From JAZDFC01 sp043808235 (GTDB taxonomy: Bacteria > Bacteroidota > Ignavibacteria > Ignavibacteriales > Melioribacteraceae): 64,000 bases of DNA. The translations under genes were made by a program, and so were the position numbers. The notes beneath the pieces are model-generated. The model was given only the letters and a program-made list of their open reading frames with translations. It made no database searches and was not told where the DNA came from. Shown here one piece after another: positions 1 to 8,522 of the stretch (position 1 is its first letter; the number at the start of each line of letters is the position of its first letter). The stretch is from positions 1 to 64,000 of the forward strand of contig JAZDFC010000039.1 of the NCBI GenBank assembly GCA_043808235.1, read 5' to 3'.

Positions 1-471
1 ATCGATGATAAATATACAATCATAATTTTATCCAATTACGATTACGGCGCGGAATCAATTTATTCACGAATTGAGGCAATTGTTTTCGGTAAGGAGTATA
101 CTCTCCCCGGCATAACAGCCGATGCGTTTCTTTATTCGCTCATCAAAAAGGATGGATTCGATTCCGTGGAAAAAGATTTTAGCAAGATACTCGATAACAA
201 CAATTACAAAATATCGGGTCCCGGCTCATTAAATACAGTGGGCTACAAGCTGATTGAAGAAGGAGACATTCAAATGGCAATTAATTTCTTCCGCTTGAAT
301 GTCAAATTGTTTCCCGATGATGCTAATGCATACGACAGTCTTGGCGAGGCATATATGATTTCGGGAAAGAAAGAATCAGCTATTGAGAATTATAAAAAAT
401 CACTCGAAATGGATCCATCGAATACTAATGCAATTAAAAAAATAAAATTATTGGAGGAAACAAGTAAGTGA
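1..471 (+). CDS. C-terminal part of a serine hydrolase (beta-lactamase family) with TPR tail, 5' truncated by window edge
   Basis: The reading frame is open from base 1, so this is the end of a longer gene; an internal GTG at 166 is not the start. The first ~30 residues (YTIIILSNYDYG, then SIYSRIEAIVFGKEY) resemble the last strand and helix of penicillin-binding/class-C beta-lactamase-like domains, where 'ILSN' is common. Residues from about 85 on form about two tetratricopeptide repeats (GDIQMAINFF, ANAYDSLGEAYMISGKKESAIENYKKSLEMDP split over two helical pairs). Beta-lactamase domains with a short TPR tail are common in Bacteroidota. The catalytic SxxK lies outside the window, so the hydrolase call is inference. 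Its stop overlaps the GTG start of the next gene (GTGA), suggesting translational coupling. Confidence 0.6.
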   Translation: MDDKYTIIILSNYDYGAESIYSRIEAIVFGKEYTLPGITADAFLYSLIKKDGFDSVEKDFSKILDNNNYKISGPGSLNTVGYKLIEEGDIQMAINFFRLNVKLFPDDANAYDSLGEAYMISGKKESAIENYKKSLEMDPSNTNAIKKIKLLEETSK

Positions 472-3194
472 AAATCACAATAAATCAATCGAGAATCATA
501 CTCGCTTTTATGTTATTGAATTTCAGTCTCATAACAAACAGCGAAACAGTCGGCGCAATGATTCAAACACAAAAGTTGGGAAATGACATAATATCAACTG
601 AAGAGAGCAATACCGGCAACAAAGCAATAATGATAATTAATACTAATGAAGATATTACAATCGACGGAATTCTTGACGAAGAAATTTGGCAAGAACAACC
701 AATTAGTAGTTTTATTCAACGGGATCCTAATGAAGGTCTACCATCAACTGAGAAAACAAATGTATGGATAGCATACGATAACAATTATATTTATGTGGCA
801 GGAATGATGTATGATTCAAAGCCAGACAGTATCAACCGGATTTTATTGCGTAGAGATGATTGGCAGCCATCCGATTGGATAGAAATTTATTTTGATACTT
901 TTAAAGACAGTAAGACCGCTTACTACTTTGGTATAAACGCAGCCGGCTCTAAAGAGGACGGCACTTTCTATAATGACAGTTGGGATGATCCGTCATGGGA
1001 TGGCATTTGGGAAGCGAAGTCGCAAATTTGCAGTGACGGATGGCGCTTCGAGATGAGAATACCTTTTTCGCAGCTCAGGTTCGCAAATTCCGAAAGTATG
1101 ACATGGGGAGTAAATTTAAAACGTACTATAAACAGGCTGAATGAGCTAAGTTATTACGCAATGGTTCCAAAGACCGAGAGCGGTTTCGTAAGCCGCTTTG
1201 CAGAACTAAAAGGGATAAACGGAATTGAACCGAAGCAAAGAATCGAAGCCCTCCCTCATATCGCACAGAAGGCTCAATATTTAATTCACGATGAGAATGA
1301 TCCTTTCTATAAAAGCAATCAGTATCAAACAAGCTTCGGTGGCGATCTTAAAATTGGTTTGGGCAGTAATCTCAATCTCGATGTTACGGTTAATCCCGAC
1401 TTCGGTCAGGTCGAGGTGGATCCCGCAATTGTAAATCTAACCGCGTTCGAAACAATCTACCAGGAAAAACGGCCATTCTTTATTGAAGGGGCAAATACTT
1501 TTGGCTTTGGTCGAGGCGGCGCTACAAGCAACTGGAATATCGCTTTTAGTCCGCCTCAATTATTTTACTCAAGAAGAATCGGACGCTCTCCGCAAGGCTG
1601 GAGCCAGCATGATGGTTATACCGATCAGCCGGGTGAAACACGAATCTTAGGCGCAGCGAAATTAACAGGTAAAATCGGGGATGCGAACATTGGATTTATA
1701 AGCGCATTAACAGATAAAATGTTCGCTCAAACCGATTCATCCGGTACAAGATTTAAAGATGAAATTGAGCCCTTAACTCATTACGGCGTACTAAGGGCGC
1801 AGCAACAATTTAACGATGGGCGGCAGGCTCTCGGCATGATCTTCACATCCGTGAACAGAGATTTGCCGGATAATTATTTGAAAGACAGATTGAGTAATCA
1901 AGCATATACTTTTGGAATTGACGGCTGGACTTTTTTGGATGAAGATCAAACTTATGTAATAACCGGTGCGGCGGTTGGTTCATATACCTCCGGCACAAAA
2001 AAATATATGCAGAGGCTGCAAAGAATGCCTCACAGATATTTCCAAAGTCCGGACGCTTCTTCCGAATACAGCTTTAACGAAAATTTGGAATCGATGTCGG
2101 GTTGGTATTCACGTATAAGTTTGAATAAACAAAAAGGAAACGTTTTTATTAACTCCGCTTTTGCTGTATGTTCTCCAACATTTGAATCGAATGATTTGGG
2201 GGTACAAAGAGATGGTAATAAAATTTATTCTCACTTAGTATTGGGATATAGATGGTATGAGCCGGATGGATTGTTCAGAAGAAAAAGTATTTATGCTGCT
2301 TATAACAGACATTATGATTTCGAAGGCAACCTTTTGCAGAACGGTTTCTATATGACGGGGATACTGCAATTCAATGATTATAGTACGATAACTTTTGAAG
2401 CGGATAGGATGTTCGACTATAATTCAAGAGAATTTACGCGGGGAGGACCGATTGTAAAATTACCCGGCGATGTTTACGGTAGCATCTCTTATGTATCCGA
2501 TAATAGGAATGTTGTGTCATACTCGGCCACCGGATATATTTACAAAGAGACAAAAGATTTATATAACTATGAATTAAGCGCCTCAATTGATTGGAAACCC
2601 TCGCCGAGTTTATTAATTTCTATTGGACCAGCTTATAATTACCTAAATGCCGGTCACGAGTGGGTAACAGCCAAAGGCGATGTCCTTGCTGAAGATACCT
2701 ATGGTAAAAGATATATTTATGCCAACATGATTCAGAAAACCATTTCGGCAGAATTGAGAATCAATTGGACTTTCACTCCTGAGTTGAGTTTGCAGGCATA
2801 TCTCCAGCCTTATTTCTCTGTCGGCACATATAATGACTTCAATCAACTATTAAAATCACGCACTTATGATTTTATGTATTACGGAAAGGATAATAACAGC
2901 AGAATAGTTTATGACACAGATAATAGCATTTACACAGTCGATCCCGACGGAGACGGATCGTCGCAAGAGTTTTCTTTCGGTAATCCCGATTTTAATTTTA
3001 AATCCTTCCGGGCCAATCTTGTTTTAAGATGGGAAGTTCAAGCCGGTTCCGTGCTTTATCTTGTTTGGACAAGGGATCAAATTGATGAAGACTATCCGGG
3101 AGATTTAAGGTTTGGGAGAGATTTTAAAAATTTATTCAGCCGTCAGGCAAACAATGTGTTCATGGCAAAGTTCAGTTACTGGCTGGATATTTAA
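468..3194 (+). CDS. CBM9-like / DUF5916 outer-membrane protein
   Basis: 908 residues. It starts with GTG, overlapping the preceding stop by 4 bases. Residues 1-30 look like a signal peptide. Residues ~50-245 form a CBM9-like beta-sandwich domain (ITIDGILDEEIWQ, later YIYVAGMMYDS and WIEIYFDTFKD). From ~255 to the end the protein is rich in alternating aromatic strands and contains DVTVNPDFGQVEVDPA and EKRPFFIEGANTF, hallmarks of the DUF5916 family, predicted outer-membrane beta-barrels. It ends in an aromatic-flanked strand (MAKFSYWLDI) typical of barrels. Substrate unknown; the N-terminal module suggests carbohydrate contact. The gene is probably co-transcribed with the upstream hydrolase. 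Family call is firm, function is not. Confidence 0.85.
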   Translation: MKITINQSRIILAFMLLNFSLITNSETVGAMIQTQKLGNDIISTEESNTGNKAIMIINTNEDITIDGILDEEIWQEQPISSFIQRDPNEGLPSTEKTNVWIAYDNNYIYVAGMMYDSKPDSINRILLRRDDWQPSDWIEIYFDTFKDSKTAYYFGINAAGSKEDGTFYNDSWDDPSWDGIWEAKSQICSDGWRFEMRIPFSQLRFANSESMTWGVNLKRTINRLNELSYYAMVPKTESGFVSRFAELKGINGIEPKQRIEALPHIAQKAQYLIHDENDPFYKSNQYQTSFGGDLKIGLGSNLNLDVTVNPDFGQVEVDPAIVNLTAFETIYQEKRPFFIEGANTFGFGRGGATSNWNIAFSPPQLFYSRRIGRSPQGWSQHDGYTDQPGETRILGAAKLTGKIGDANIGFISALTDKMFAQTDSSGTRFKDEIEPLTHYGVLRAQQQFNDGRQALGMIFTSVNRDLPDNYLKDRLSNQAYTFGIDGWTFLDEDQTYVITGAAVGSYTSGTKKYMQRLQRMPHRYFQSPDASSEYSFNENLESMSGWYSRISLNKQKGNVFINSAFAVCSPTFESNDLGVQRDGNKIYSHLVLGYRWYEPDGLFRRKSIYAAYNRHYDFEGNLLQNGFYMTGILQFNDYSTITFEADRMFDYNSREFTRGGPIVKLPGDVYGSISYVSDNRNVVSYSATGYIYKETKDLYNYELSASIDWKPSPSLLISIGPAYNYLNAGHEWVTAKGDVLAEDTYGKRYIYANMIQKTISAELRINWTFTPELSLQAYLQPYFSVGTYNDFNQLLKSRTYDFMYYGKDNNSRIVYDTDNSIYTVDPDGDGSSQEFSFGNPDFNFKSFRANLVLRWEVQAGSVLYLVWTRDQIDEDYPGDLRFGRDFKNLFSRQANNVFMAKFSYWLDI

Positions 3195-3276
3195 TTATGG
3201 CTTGATTTACTTGTTGTGTTTAACACTCTAAATCCTAAAGAAGGATAAATTCTTTTAAATAAATGAAAAGGGAAAA

Positions 3277-3591
3277 ATGAAAACTAATTTTAACTATTAC
3301 TTATTTGTAATAATCTTTTTACTAACATCTACATTGTTCGGTCAACCTTTTTCTGAATTCGAATCCGAATTTAGTTCCGATTTCGAGATACTTATTAAAG
3401 AGTCTAACATTATCCGCAAAAATGCGGGAGCTGTACTTTGGAAAGGATGGGATGATTTACAGGTACCGGTTATTATTGTAAACGATAAATATGAATTCTT
3501 ATTCCATGATTCAAACCTTACAGTCGAATTCAAGTTCTATAAAAGTCGGAATATCTTGGGACCAATATATATTACAGAAACAGGCAGTTGA
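3277..3591 (+). CDS. N-terminal fragment of a frameshifted exported protein
   Basis: 104 residues with a clear signal peptide (MKTNFNYYLFVIIFLLTSTLFG) followed by a soluble stretch ending IYITETGS. A GGGAAAA run lies just before the ATG. The stop overlaps the TTG start of the next frame by 4 bases. Read without the stop, the two frames join naturally as ...GPIYITET-RQLNKSAAACRD..., so I think this is the exported N-terminus of one protein whose metallopeptidase part lies in the +2 frame downstream. On its own it has no recognisable domain. Alternatives are a sequencing or assembly error, a pseudogene, or genuine coupling through the TTGA overlap. Confidence 0.6.
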   Translation: MKTNFNYYLFVIIFLLTSTLFGQPFSEFESEFSSDFEILIKESNIIRKNAGAVLWKGWDDLQVPVIIVNDKYEFLFHDSNLTVEFKFYKSRNILGPIYITETGS

Positions 3592-4307
3592 ATAAATCTG
3601 CCGCAGCATGCAGGGATATTATCGGTACAAAGTTTGCCGTAGTAATGGGTACTCCTTCTAATTTGGAAATTACTAATGAAGAATGGGTCATTATTTTGTT
3701 GCATGAATCATTTCATTACCTTCAGGATATTAATACCATTGAAAATCAGATTAAACTAAAAAACGAATTGTTTGGCATGGATAAACCGTGGAATTTGAAA
3801 TATCCGTTCCCCTATGAAAATGAAAATGTTACCGGGATTATTACAAATCTCGGTGAGCTATTACACAAATCATTTATTGATGGATTGGATGAAGAAGATA
3901 AATTAGAACTCGCTGGAAAATTTAATGAATTAAAATCAATTTTAGATAAAATCGATCCCAAGCATTACAAATATATGATTCATGAAATTGAGAAGGAAGG
4001 ATTGGCTAAGTACACTGAATATCAGCTAATAAAATTCGCAAAGAGCGGATATAAATCACTCCTCGAATTTTCGGAGCTTCCCAACTCAGAAGGATACGAT
4101 GCGTTATTTGATGATGAGGAATTGTTATCTCATTATATAAATCGAATTAAGTTCTGCGGCAAGGGAGTTAAGGGAAGAATGATTTTTTATTTTTTAGGAG
4201 AAGGCTTTGCATTGTTTCTGGATAAAGTTACGCCAGATTGGAAGGTTAATTATTTGCACGGTAAACTGTTCGAGCTTTTTGATAAAATCTGCAATGCGAA
4301 TAAATAA
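3588..4307 (+). CDS. HExxH zincin-like protein, C-terminal part of frameshifted gene
   Basis: 239 residues if it starts at the TTG at 3588; there is no ribosome-binding site, and the frame stays open upstream of the TTG. Near residue 43 it has LLHESFHYLQ, an HExxH zinc-metallopeptidase motif. A possible third ligand is a Glu in IEKEGLAKY about 90 residues later, as in gluzincins. The rest is charged and mostly helical. With the preceding fragment it makes a ~340-residue exported protein of plausible size. Catalytic activity is inferred from the motif only; the substrate is unknown. If the frameshift is real in the genome, the zinc domain would be left without its export signal. Confidence 0.6.
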   Translation: MNKSAAACRDIIGTKFAVVMGTPSNLEITNEEWVIILLHESFHYLQDINTIENQIKLKNELFGMDKPWNLKYPFPYENENVTGIITNLGELLHKSFIDGLDEEDKLELAGKFNELKSILDKIDPKHYKYMIHEIEKEGLAKYTEYQLIKFAKSGYKSLLEFSELPNSEGYDALFDDEELLSHYINRIKFCGKGVKGRMIFYFLGEGFALFLDKVTPDWKVNYLHGKLFELFDKICNANK

Positions 4308-4354
4308 AACCAATTACAAAATATCATTTACTTAAAATGATGGGGAACCGTGAA

Positions 4355-5377
4355 ATGAAAAATGCCGGCAAAATATGGCTGATAATCCTGATAACACAAT
4401 TTTCAGTTACATCTCAAACTCAGAATATCGGCTCTGAACAAGATTTACTTTCCTACAAAGGAGATTACTTCGGGCAGAAGCCTCCCGGCAATACTCCGGA
4501 AATATTTTTACCGGAAGTTTTTAATCAATTTGGATACCTGCACGGCAAACTCACTTTTTCTCCCGATGGGAAGGAAGCATGCTGGGTAATCACAACTTCC
4601 GATAAGGGAGTTGATATCGATAAGAGATTTTTCATCAAGCAAAATAATGATGGTACATGGAATAAGCCTGTCCAATCATTTTTAAATATTGAACGAAGAG
4701 AGAACGGTCCGTCATATTCGGCGGACGGACAACGATTATATTATCAATCAAGGGCGACTTTAACCGGCAATGGCGAAAATAAAGATATCGATATTTGGTT
4801 CCGCGAAAGAAAAGGCGATGGATGGAGCGAGCCGATAAACATTGGTACACCGGTTAATACAAGCAAAGATGAATCGCAGCCGTGGATTGCAAATGATGGA
4901 TCAATTTTCTTTTGCCGGGAAAATGAAAAATCCGGAAGAACCGATTTGGGCGGATCGGATATTTATTATTCACAATTCAGCAATGGGAAATACTCGGAGC
5001 CGGTGTGCTTGGGCAAAGAAGTAAATTCAGAATATCACGAAACCGAACTTTGTGTTTCGCCCGACGGTAGTTACCTTCTTTTCATCTCAAACCGACCCGG
5101 CGGGTATTCAAGAATGATGAATCTTTATATTTGTTTCAAAACGCCGCCAAGCGGATGGAAGGAAGCCATCTGCTTAAGTCACGAATTAAAAATTGATAAC
5201 ATCTGGTTTCCGACTATCACTTATGATGGCAAATATCTTTTCTTCTGCGGAGGATATCCGGAACCAAATGGCGGAGGTTATTCACAAAGCAATTATTATT
5301 GGGTAAGTACGGGATTGATTGACGAAATGAATCCTTTCAAAAATAATTTCAAAACCCAAATAGAAAAAGACAATTAA
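4355..5377 (+). CDS. PD40/TolB-like beta-propeller protein, exported
   Basis: An upstream in-frame ATG exists at 4337, but GGGGA at 4342-4346 sits about 8 nt before the ATG at 4355, which also starts directly at the signal peptide (MKNAGKIWLIILITQF). The mature protein carries repeated PD40 blades: LTFSPDGKEACWV, PSYSADGQRLYYQS, LCVSPDGSYLLFISN and ITYDGKYLFFCGG. Such propellers bind ligands or peptides in the periplasm or outside the cell. No catalytic domain is visible. The next gene, also a propeller, follows after 16 nt, so the two are probably co-transcribed. Function beyond 'WD40-like propeller' is unknown. Confidence 0.8.
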   Translation: MKNAGKIWLIILITQFSVTSQTQNIGSEQDLLSYKGDYFGQKPPGNTPEIFLPEVFNQFGYLHGKLTFSPDGKEACWVITTSDKGVDIDKRFFIKQNNDGTWNKPVQSFLNIERRENGPSYSADGQRLYYQSRATLTGNGENKDIDIWFRERKGDGWSEPINIGTPVNTSKDESQPWIANDGSIFFCRENEKSGRTDLGGSDIYYSQFSNGKYSEPVCLGKEVNSEYHETELCVSPDGSYLLFISNRPGGYSRMMNLYICFKTPPSGWKEAICLSHELKIDNIWFPTITYDGKYLFFCGGYPEPNGGGYSQSNYYWVSTGLIDEMNPFKNNFKTQIEKDN

Positions 5378-5393
5378 ATACAAAAGGCACAAA

Positions 5394-6518
5394 ATGAAAT
5401 CACACAAAGTTATAACCGGAATTTCTGTCTTCATCATTATGATGTTTGTCTATTCAATTCAATTTGCTCAAAATCTATTGAATGGTCCCGAAGCCGTTGT
5501 AAAAGATCCTTTCAACGGTGACTATATGGTGGTTAATGCTACCGATGGTAAAGTAATTCGAGTTGCGCAGGATTGGACGCAATCGGAATTTATAACAGGA
5601 TTAAACACACCAATAGGCGCTGTTGTTGTAGACAGCACTTTATTCGTTACTAACAACAGTCCGAATATGATAAAGGGATTTAATTTATTTACCGGTGAAA
5701 AAACTTTTGAGATTACTTTACCTGCGGTTACTTTGGCGAATTTAACTTTCGATGGCAATTTGTATTTATATGTTGTTGATCAATCAGGCAAAGTTTTCAA
5801 AGTGAATTCTAAAACCGGTGCATTCAATGTTTTTGTTTCTTCGGGATTAACAAACAGTTTGCAGGGAATTGTTTACGATGCTGCTAATAATCGTTTGATC
5901 GCGGTGGCTTTTCCAAACAATTCATCCATTTATTCAATAAGTATTTTGGATAGTACGGTTTCCGTAATGCAAACAACCACCATAGGAAAATTTACTTCTG
6001 CGGCAATTGACTCTTCGGGAAATATTTATGCAAGTTCAGGGAGGACGAACTCGGTTTATAAGTTCGATGCAACCTTTTCAATTCCACCAATTGTTATTTC
6101 AAACGGGCATAATAGTCCAACCGGCATTTGTTTGGATTATCAAAATAGCAGGTTGATTATTTCAAATTACGGATCGAATATAATTGATACTATCCCAATT
6201 TCATTAACCAATGTTGATGAAACAGAAACATTAGCGCCGGCAGTATTTGAGTTATCACAAAACTACCCGAATCCGTTTAATCCCTCCACAGTCATAAGTT
6301 TTAAGCTATCAGTAAAAAGTATGATCCAATTAAAAATTTATGATTTGTTGGGACGGGAAGTTGCAACATTAGTGAATGAAGAAAAACCGGCAGGCACTCA
6401 CAGTTTAAAATTCTCTGCCGGGGATGGTGATAATTCAAGTATTACCAGCGGAATATATTTTTATAAAATAACAAGCGGCAGCTTTACACAAACGAAAAAG
6501 ATGGTTCTGCTCCGATGA
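5394..6518 (+). CDS. NHL/SMP-30-like beta-propeller with T9SS type A sorting domain
   Basis: 374 residues. N-terminal signal peptide (to about residue 26), then ~260 residues of six-bladed-propeller character resembling NHL/SMP-30 sensors (EAVVKDPFNGDYMVVN, GICLDYQNSRLIIS). From ~280 the C-terminal sorting domain begins with LSQNYPNPFNPST, continues with LKIYDLLGREVATLV and ends with GSFTQTKKMVLLR. This domain directs export through the type IX secretion system and is cut off or anchored at the cell surface. The propeller may bind a ligand; no active site is evident. It follows the PD40 propeller gene closely on the same strand. Confidence 0.85.
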   Translation: MKSHKVITGISVFIIMMFVYSIQFAQNLLNGPEAVVKDPFNGDYMVVNATDGKVIRVAQDWTQSEFITGLNTPIGAVVVDSTLFVTNNSPNMIKGFNLFTGEKTFEITLPAVTLANLTFDGNLYLYVVDQSGKVFKVNSKTGAFNVFVSSGLTNSLQGIVYDAANNRLIAVAFPNNSSIYSISILDSTVSVMQTTTIGKFTSAAIDSSGNIYASSGRTNSVYKFDATFSIPPIVISNGHNSPTGICLDYQNSRLIISNYGSNIIDTIPISLTNVDETETLAPAVFELSQNYPNPFNPSTVISFKLSVKSMIQLKIYDLLGREVATLVNEEKPAGTHSLKFSAGDGDNSSITSGIYFYKITSGSFTQTKKMVLLR

Positions 6519-6620
6519 TATTTCCCGGTTACTATTTCAATAATCGGAAAATGCGTGAGAGTAATTTGTCGCTAAGTATATTATTTACTTCTTAAAAATT
6601 TTTGTTATCAGGATTTTTTG

Positions 6621-7808
6621 ATGAAAAATATTATCTGTTGCTTATATATCAGGGTACTTTTTTTTACGAATCCATTTTCGGATTTATCTACAGAGGCCCA
6701 GCAAATCGGGAATACACGCAAATTTGTGTTTGACAAAGATACGGCTGCTGTTAAACTCATTTTAGATAACATCATTGAACAATTTATCTCAGCGAATAAA
6801 AATATACCATCGATTATTCTATTAGTTGAAACTCCCAATTTCAAATGGAAAGGTGCTGTTGGTTATTCCAATCCGGCAAAAGGAATTAAAGCAGCACCCG
6901 ATGATTTGTTTTATATTGCAAGCACTGCAAAACCAATGACCGCCGCGATAATTTTAAAACTGTTCGAAGAAAACAAACTTGATTTGGACGATAAGATTTC
7001 GGTTCATCTGCCTGATGAAATTATGTCGCGTCTTCACATTTTAAACAACCATGATTACTCGGATTCAATTACAATCCGACAGTTGCTAAACCACACAAGC
7101 GGGATCGGTGATAACTGGTCGAATAGTAATTTTTTAATTAGCGTTCTTACGGATACATCAAAATTTTGGAAGCCCGAAGAGACAATTGAATTTGTAAAAA
7201 ATAATGTTCCGCCGCTTTCAATCCCCGGGAAAGAATTTCATTACTCCGATATTAACTATAATCTCCTTGGATTAATAATTGAAAAAGTTGAAGAAGAAAA
7301 ACTAACCGCCGTATTCAGAAAATATTTGTTCGATCCGTTGGCAATGCAAAATACTTATCGACCGTTTTATGAGAATCCGGATTTGCTAAAAATATCCAAC
7401 ACTAAATCCGTTTCGTTGTTGGGTGATATTGATTATTCTTCATTCCGGTCAATGACCGCAGACTGGGCAGGCGGCGGACTTGTTTCTAATATGGAAGACA
7501 TGAATAAATTCATCCGCGCTTTATTTAACGGCAAAATCTTTAATAACAAAAACACGCTGAACGAAATGCAGCGCTGGCTCAATATAAATAAAACGATGAA
7601 TTACGGACTCGGTCTTGCAATGGATAATCTTGATAACGAAGAAGAGAATGGAATAACCGGAGAACTTATTGGACATACAGGCGCATCCGGCGCATTTATG
7701 TTTTATTGGAAGGAGAAAGAAATCAGCATCTGCGGCACAATCAATCAAGTCGCAGATGAAACTAAGATTGGCGATTTGATCTCGAAAATTTTGATGGCAT
7801 TGAAATAA
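6621..7808 (+). CDS. Beta-lactamase family serine hydrolase (class C-like), exported
   Basis: 395 residues from ATG 6621 (a TTG directly before it is unlikely as start). A hydrophobic N-terminus suggests export. The SxxK nucleophile motif is S101-T-A-K104. The second motif is a YSDINYN-type YxN around residue 212, and HTGASG near 351 takes the place of KTG. HTG-type third motifs are usual in esterases and D-aminopeptidase-like members, so true beta-lactam hydrolysis is doubtful; esterase or peptidase activity on cell-wall or small-molecule substrates is more likely. Length fits the family. No obvious operon partner: 102 nt separate it from the upstream gene. Confidence 0.85.
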   Translation: MKNIICCLYIRVLFFTNPFSDLSTEAQQIGNTRKFVFDKDTAAVKLILDNIIEQFISANKNIPSIILLVETPNFKWKGAVGYSNPAKGIKAAPDDLFYIASTAKPMTAAIILKLFEENKLDLDDKISVHLPDEIMSRLHILNNHDYSDSITIRQLLNHTSGIGDNWSNSNFLISVLTDTSKFWKPEETIEFVKNNVPPLSIPGKEFHYSDINYNLLGLIIEKVEEEKLTAVFRKYLFDPLAMQNTYRPFYENPDLLKISNTKSVSLLGDIDYSSFRSMTADWAGGGLVSNMEDMNKFIRALFNGKIFNNKNTLNEMQRWLNINKTMNYGLGLAMDNLDNEEENGITGELIGHTGASGAFMFYWKEKEISICGTINQVADETKIGDLISKILMALK

Positions 7809-7875
7809 AACATCTTACCGGAAACGTCTGTTTAAAAACTGAGCATTCCGCTCCGTTACAAACCTATGCCTATTT

Positions 7876-7915
7876 AAAACGTTAACGAATCTTAAAAATA
7901 CTTAAAAAACGTTAA
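7876..7915 (+). promoter_or_regulatory. Two AAAACGTTAA direct repeats 30 bp apart
   Basis: AAAACGTTAA occurs at 7876-7885 and again at 7906-7915, start to start 30 bp (about three helical turns), in the 196-nt gap before the ABC export operon. AACGTT is palindromic, so a dimeric regulator could bind both copies on one face of the DNA. No regulator gene is adjacent. No full TTG/TAnnTTTG promoter could be placed here, although TACGTTTTG at 7916-7924 is close to a -7 element. Confidence 0.35.
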
Positions 7916-8004
7916 TACGTTTTGTTTTCGCGGTTTTTTAAACAACTTTTGTGATAGATGAAATTCTAATTACCAGGTTGTTAAAAAACAAAGGAGAATT
8001 AACC

Positions 8005-8505
8005 ATGCTAAAAAAAACCGTACTATTAATGATCATTCTATCTGTATCGTTCAATGTTATTCCGGCGCAGGAAAAAAAGGTACTAACATATTCATCCGGT
8101 GAAGTTCAAATGCTGCTGGAAGTAAACGGAATCGTAAAAGTAGATAAGGATAAATTCGTTCTGGATTTGTTCATGCCCGCAGATAAAAGAAAAGATGAAT
8201 ATAAAAAAGTCGATTTGCAAAGCGGAGATGAAATAGTATTCTTTAACGGAAAGAAAATAAAATCGCTTGGCGACTTTACAAATTATTACGAGGAGTTAAA
8301 AACAGGCGAGGAAATAAAGCTCGGAGTAAAACGAAATGGAAATTCCGTAATTACTGCGTTCAAAAAAATGAAACAAGAAGAAGGCGCAGGTGGAATGAAA
8401 ATTATCAAAATGGAAAACGGTAAAATAACAGAAGGCGACGGTAAGAATTTGAATATCGATTCGCTGAAAAAATCGGGCGTGATTATTAAAAGAGAAAAAA
8501 AATAA
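8005..8505 (+). CDS. Exported PDZ-domain protein
   Basis: The frame is open from 7951, but AAAGGAG at 7989-7995 places the start at ATG 8005, where a signal peptide begins (MLKKTVLLMIILSVSFNVIPAQ). Mature region of ~145 residues: residues ~45-130 look like a PDZ domain (VDLQSGDEIVFFNGKKIKSL, then EEIKLGVKRNG), normally a binder of protein C-termini. The C-terminus is Lys-rich and low in complexity. It is the first gene of a close series with the NEW3 protein (17 nt) and the ABC ATPase (8 nt), so it may be the periplasmic partner of that transporter. No protease domain is attached. Confidence 0.65.
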   Translation: MLKKTVLLMIILSVSFNVIPAQEKKVLTYSSGEVQMLLEVNGIVKVDKDKFVLDLFMPADKRKDEYKKVDLQSGDEIVFFNGKKIKSLGDFTNYYEELKTGEEIKLGVKRNGNSVITAFKKMKQEEGAGGMKIIKMENGKITEGDGKNLNIDSLKKSGVIIKREKK

Positions 8506-8522
8506 TTCACCGGAGACTATTG

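Noticed and set aside
166..471. Independent 101-residue TPR protein starting at GTG 166
   Set aside because: The frame is open to base 1 and the upstream residues look like the end of a serine hydrolase, so it is the tail of a longer gene.
6621..7808. True class C beta-lactamase (resistance gene)
   Set aside because: The third motif is HTG instead of KTG and the context is ordinary; esterase or peptidase is more likely.
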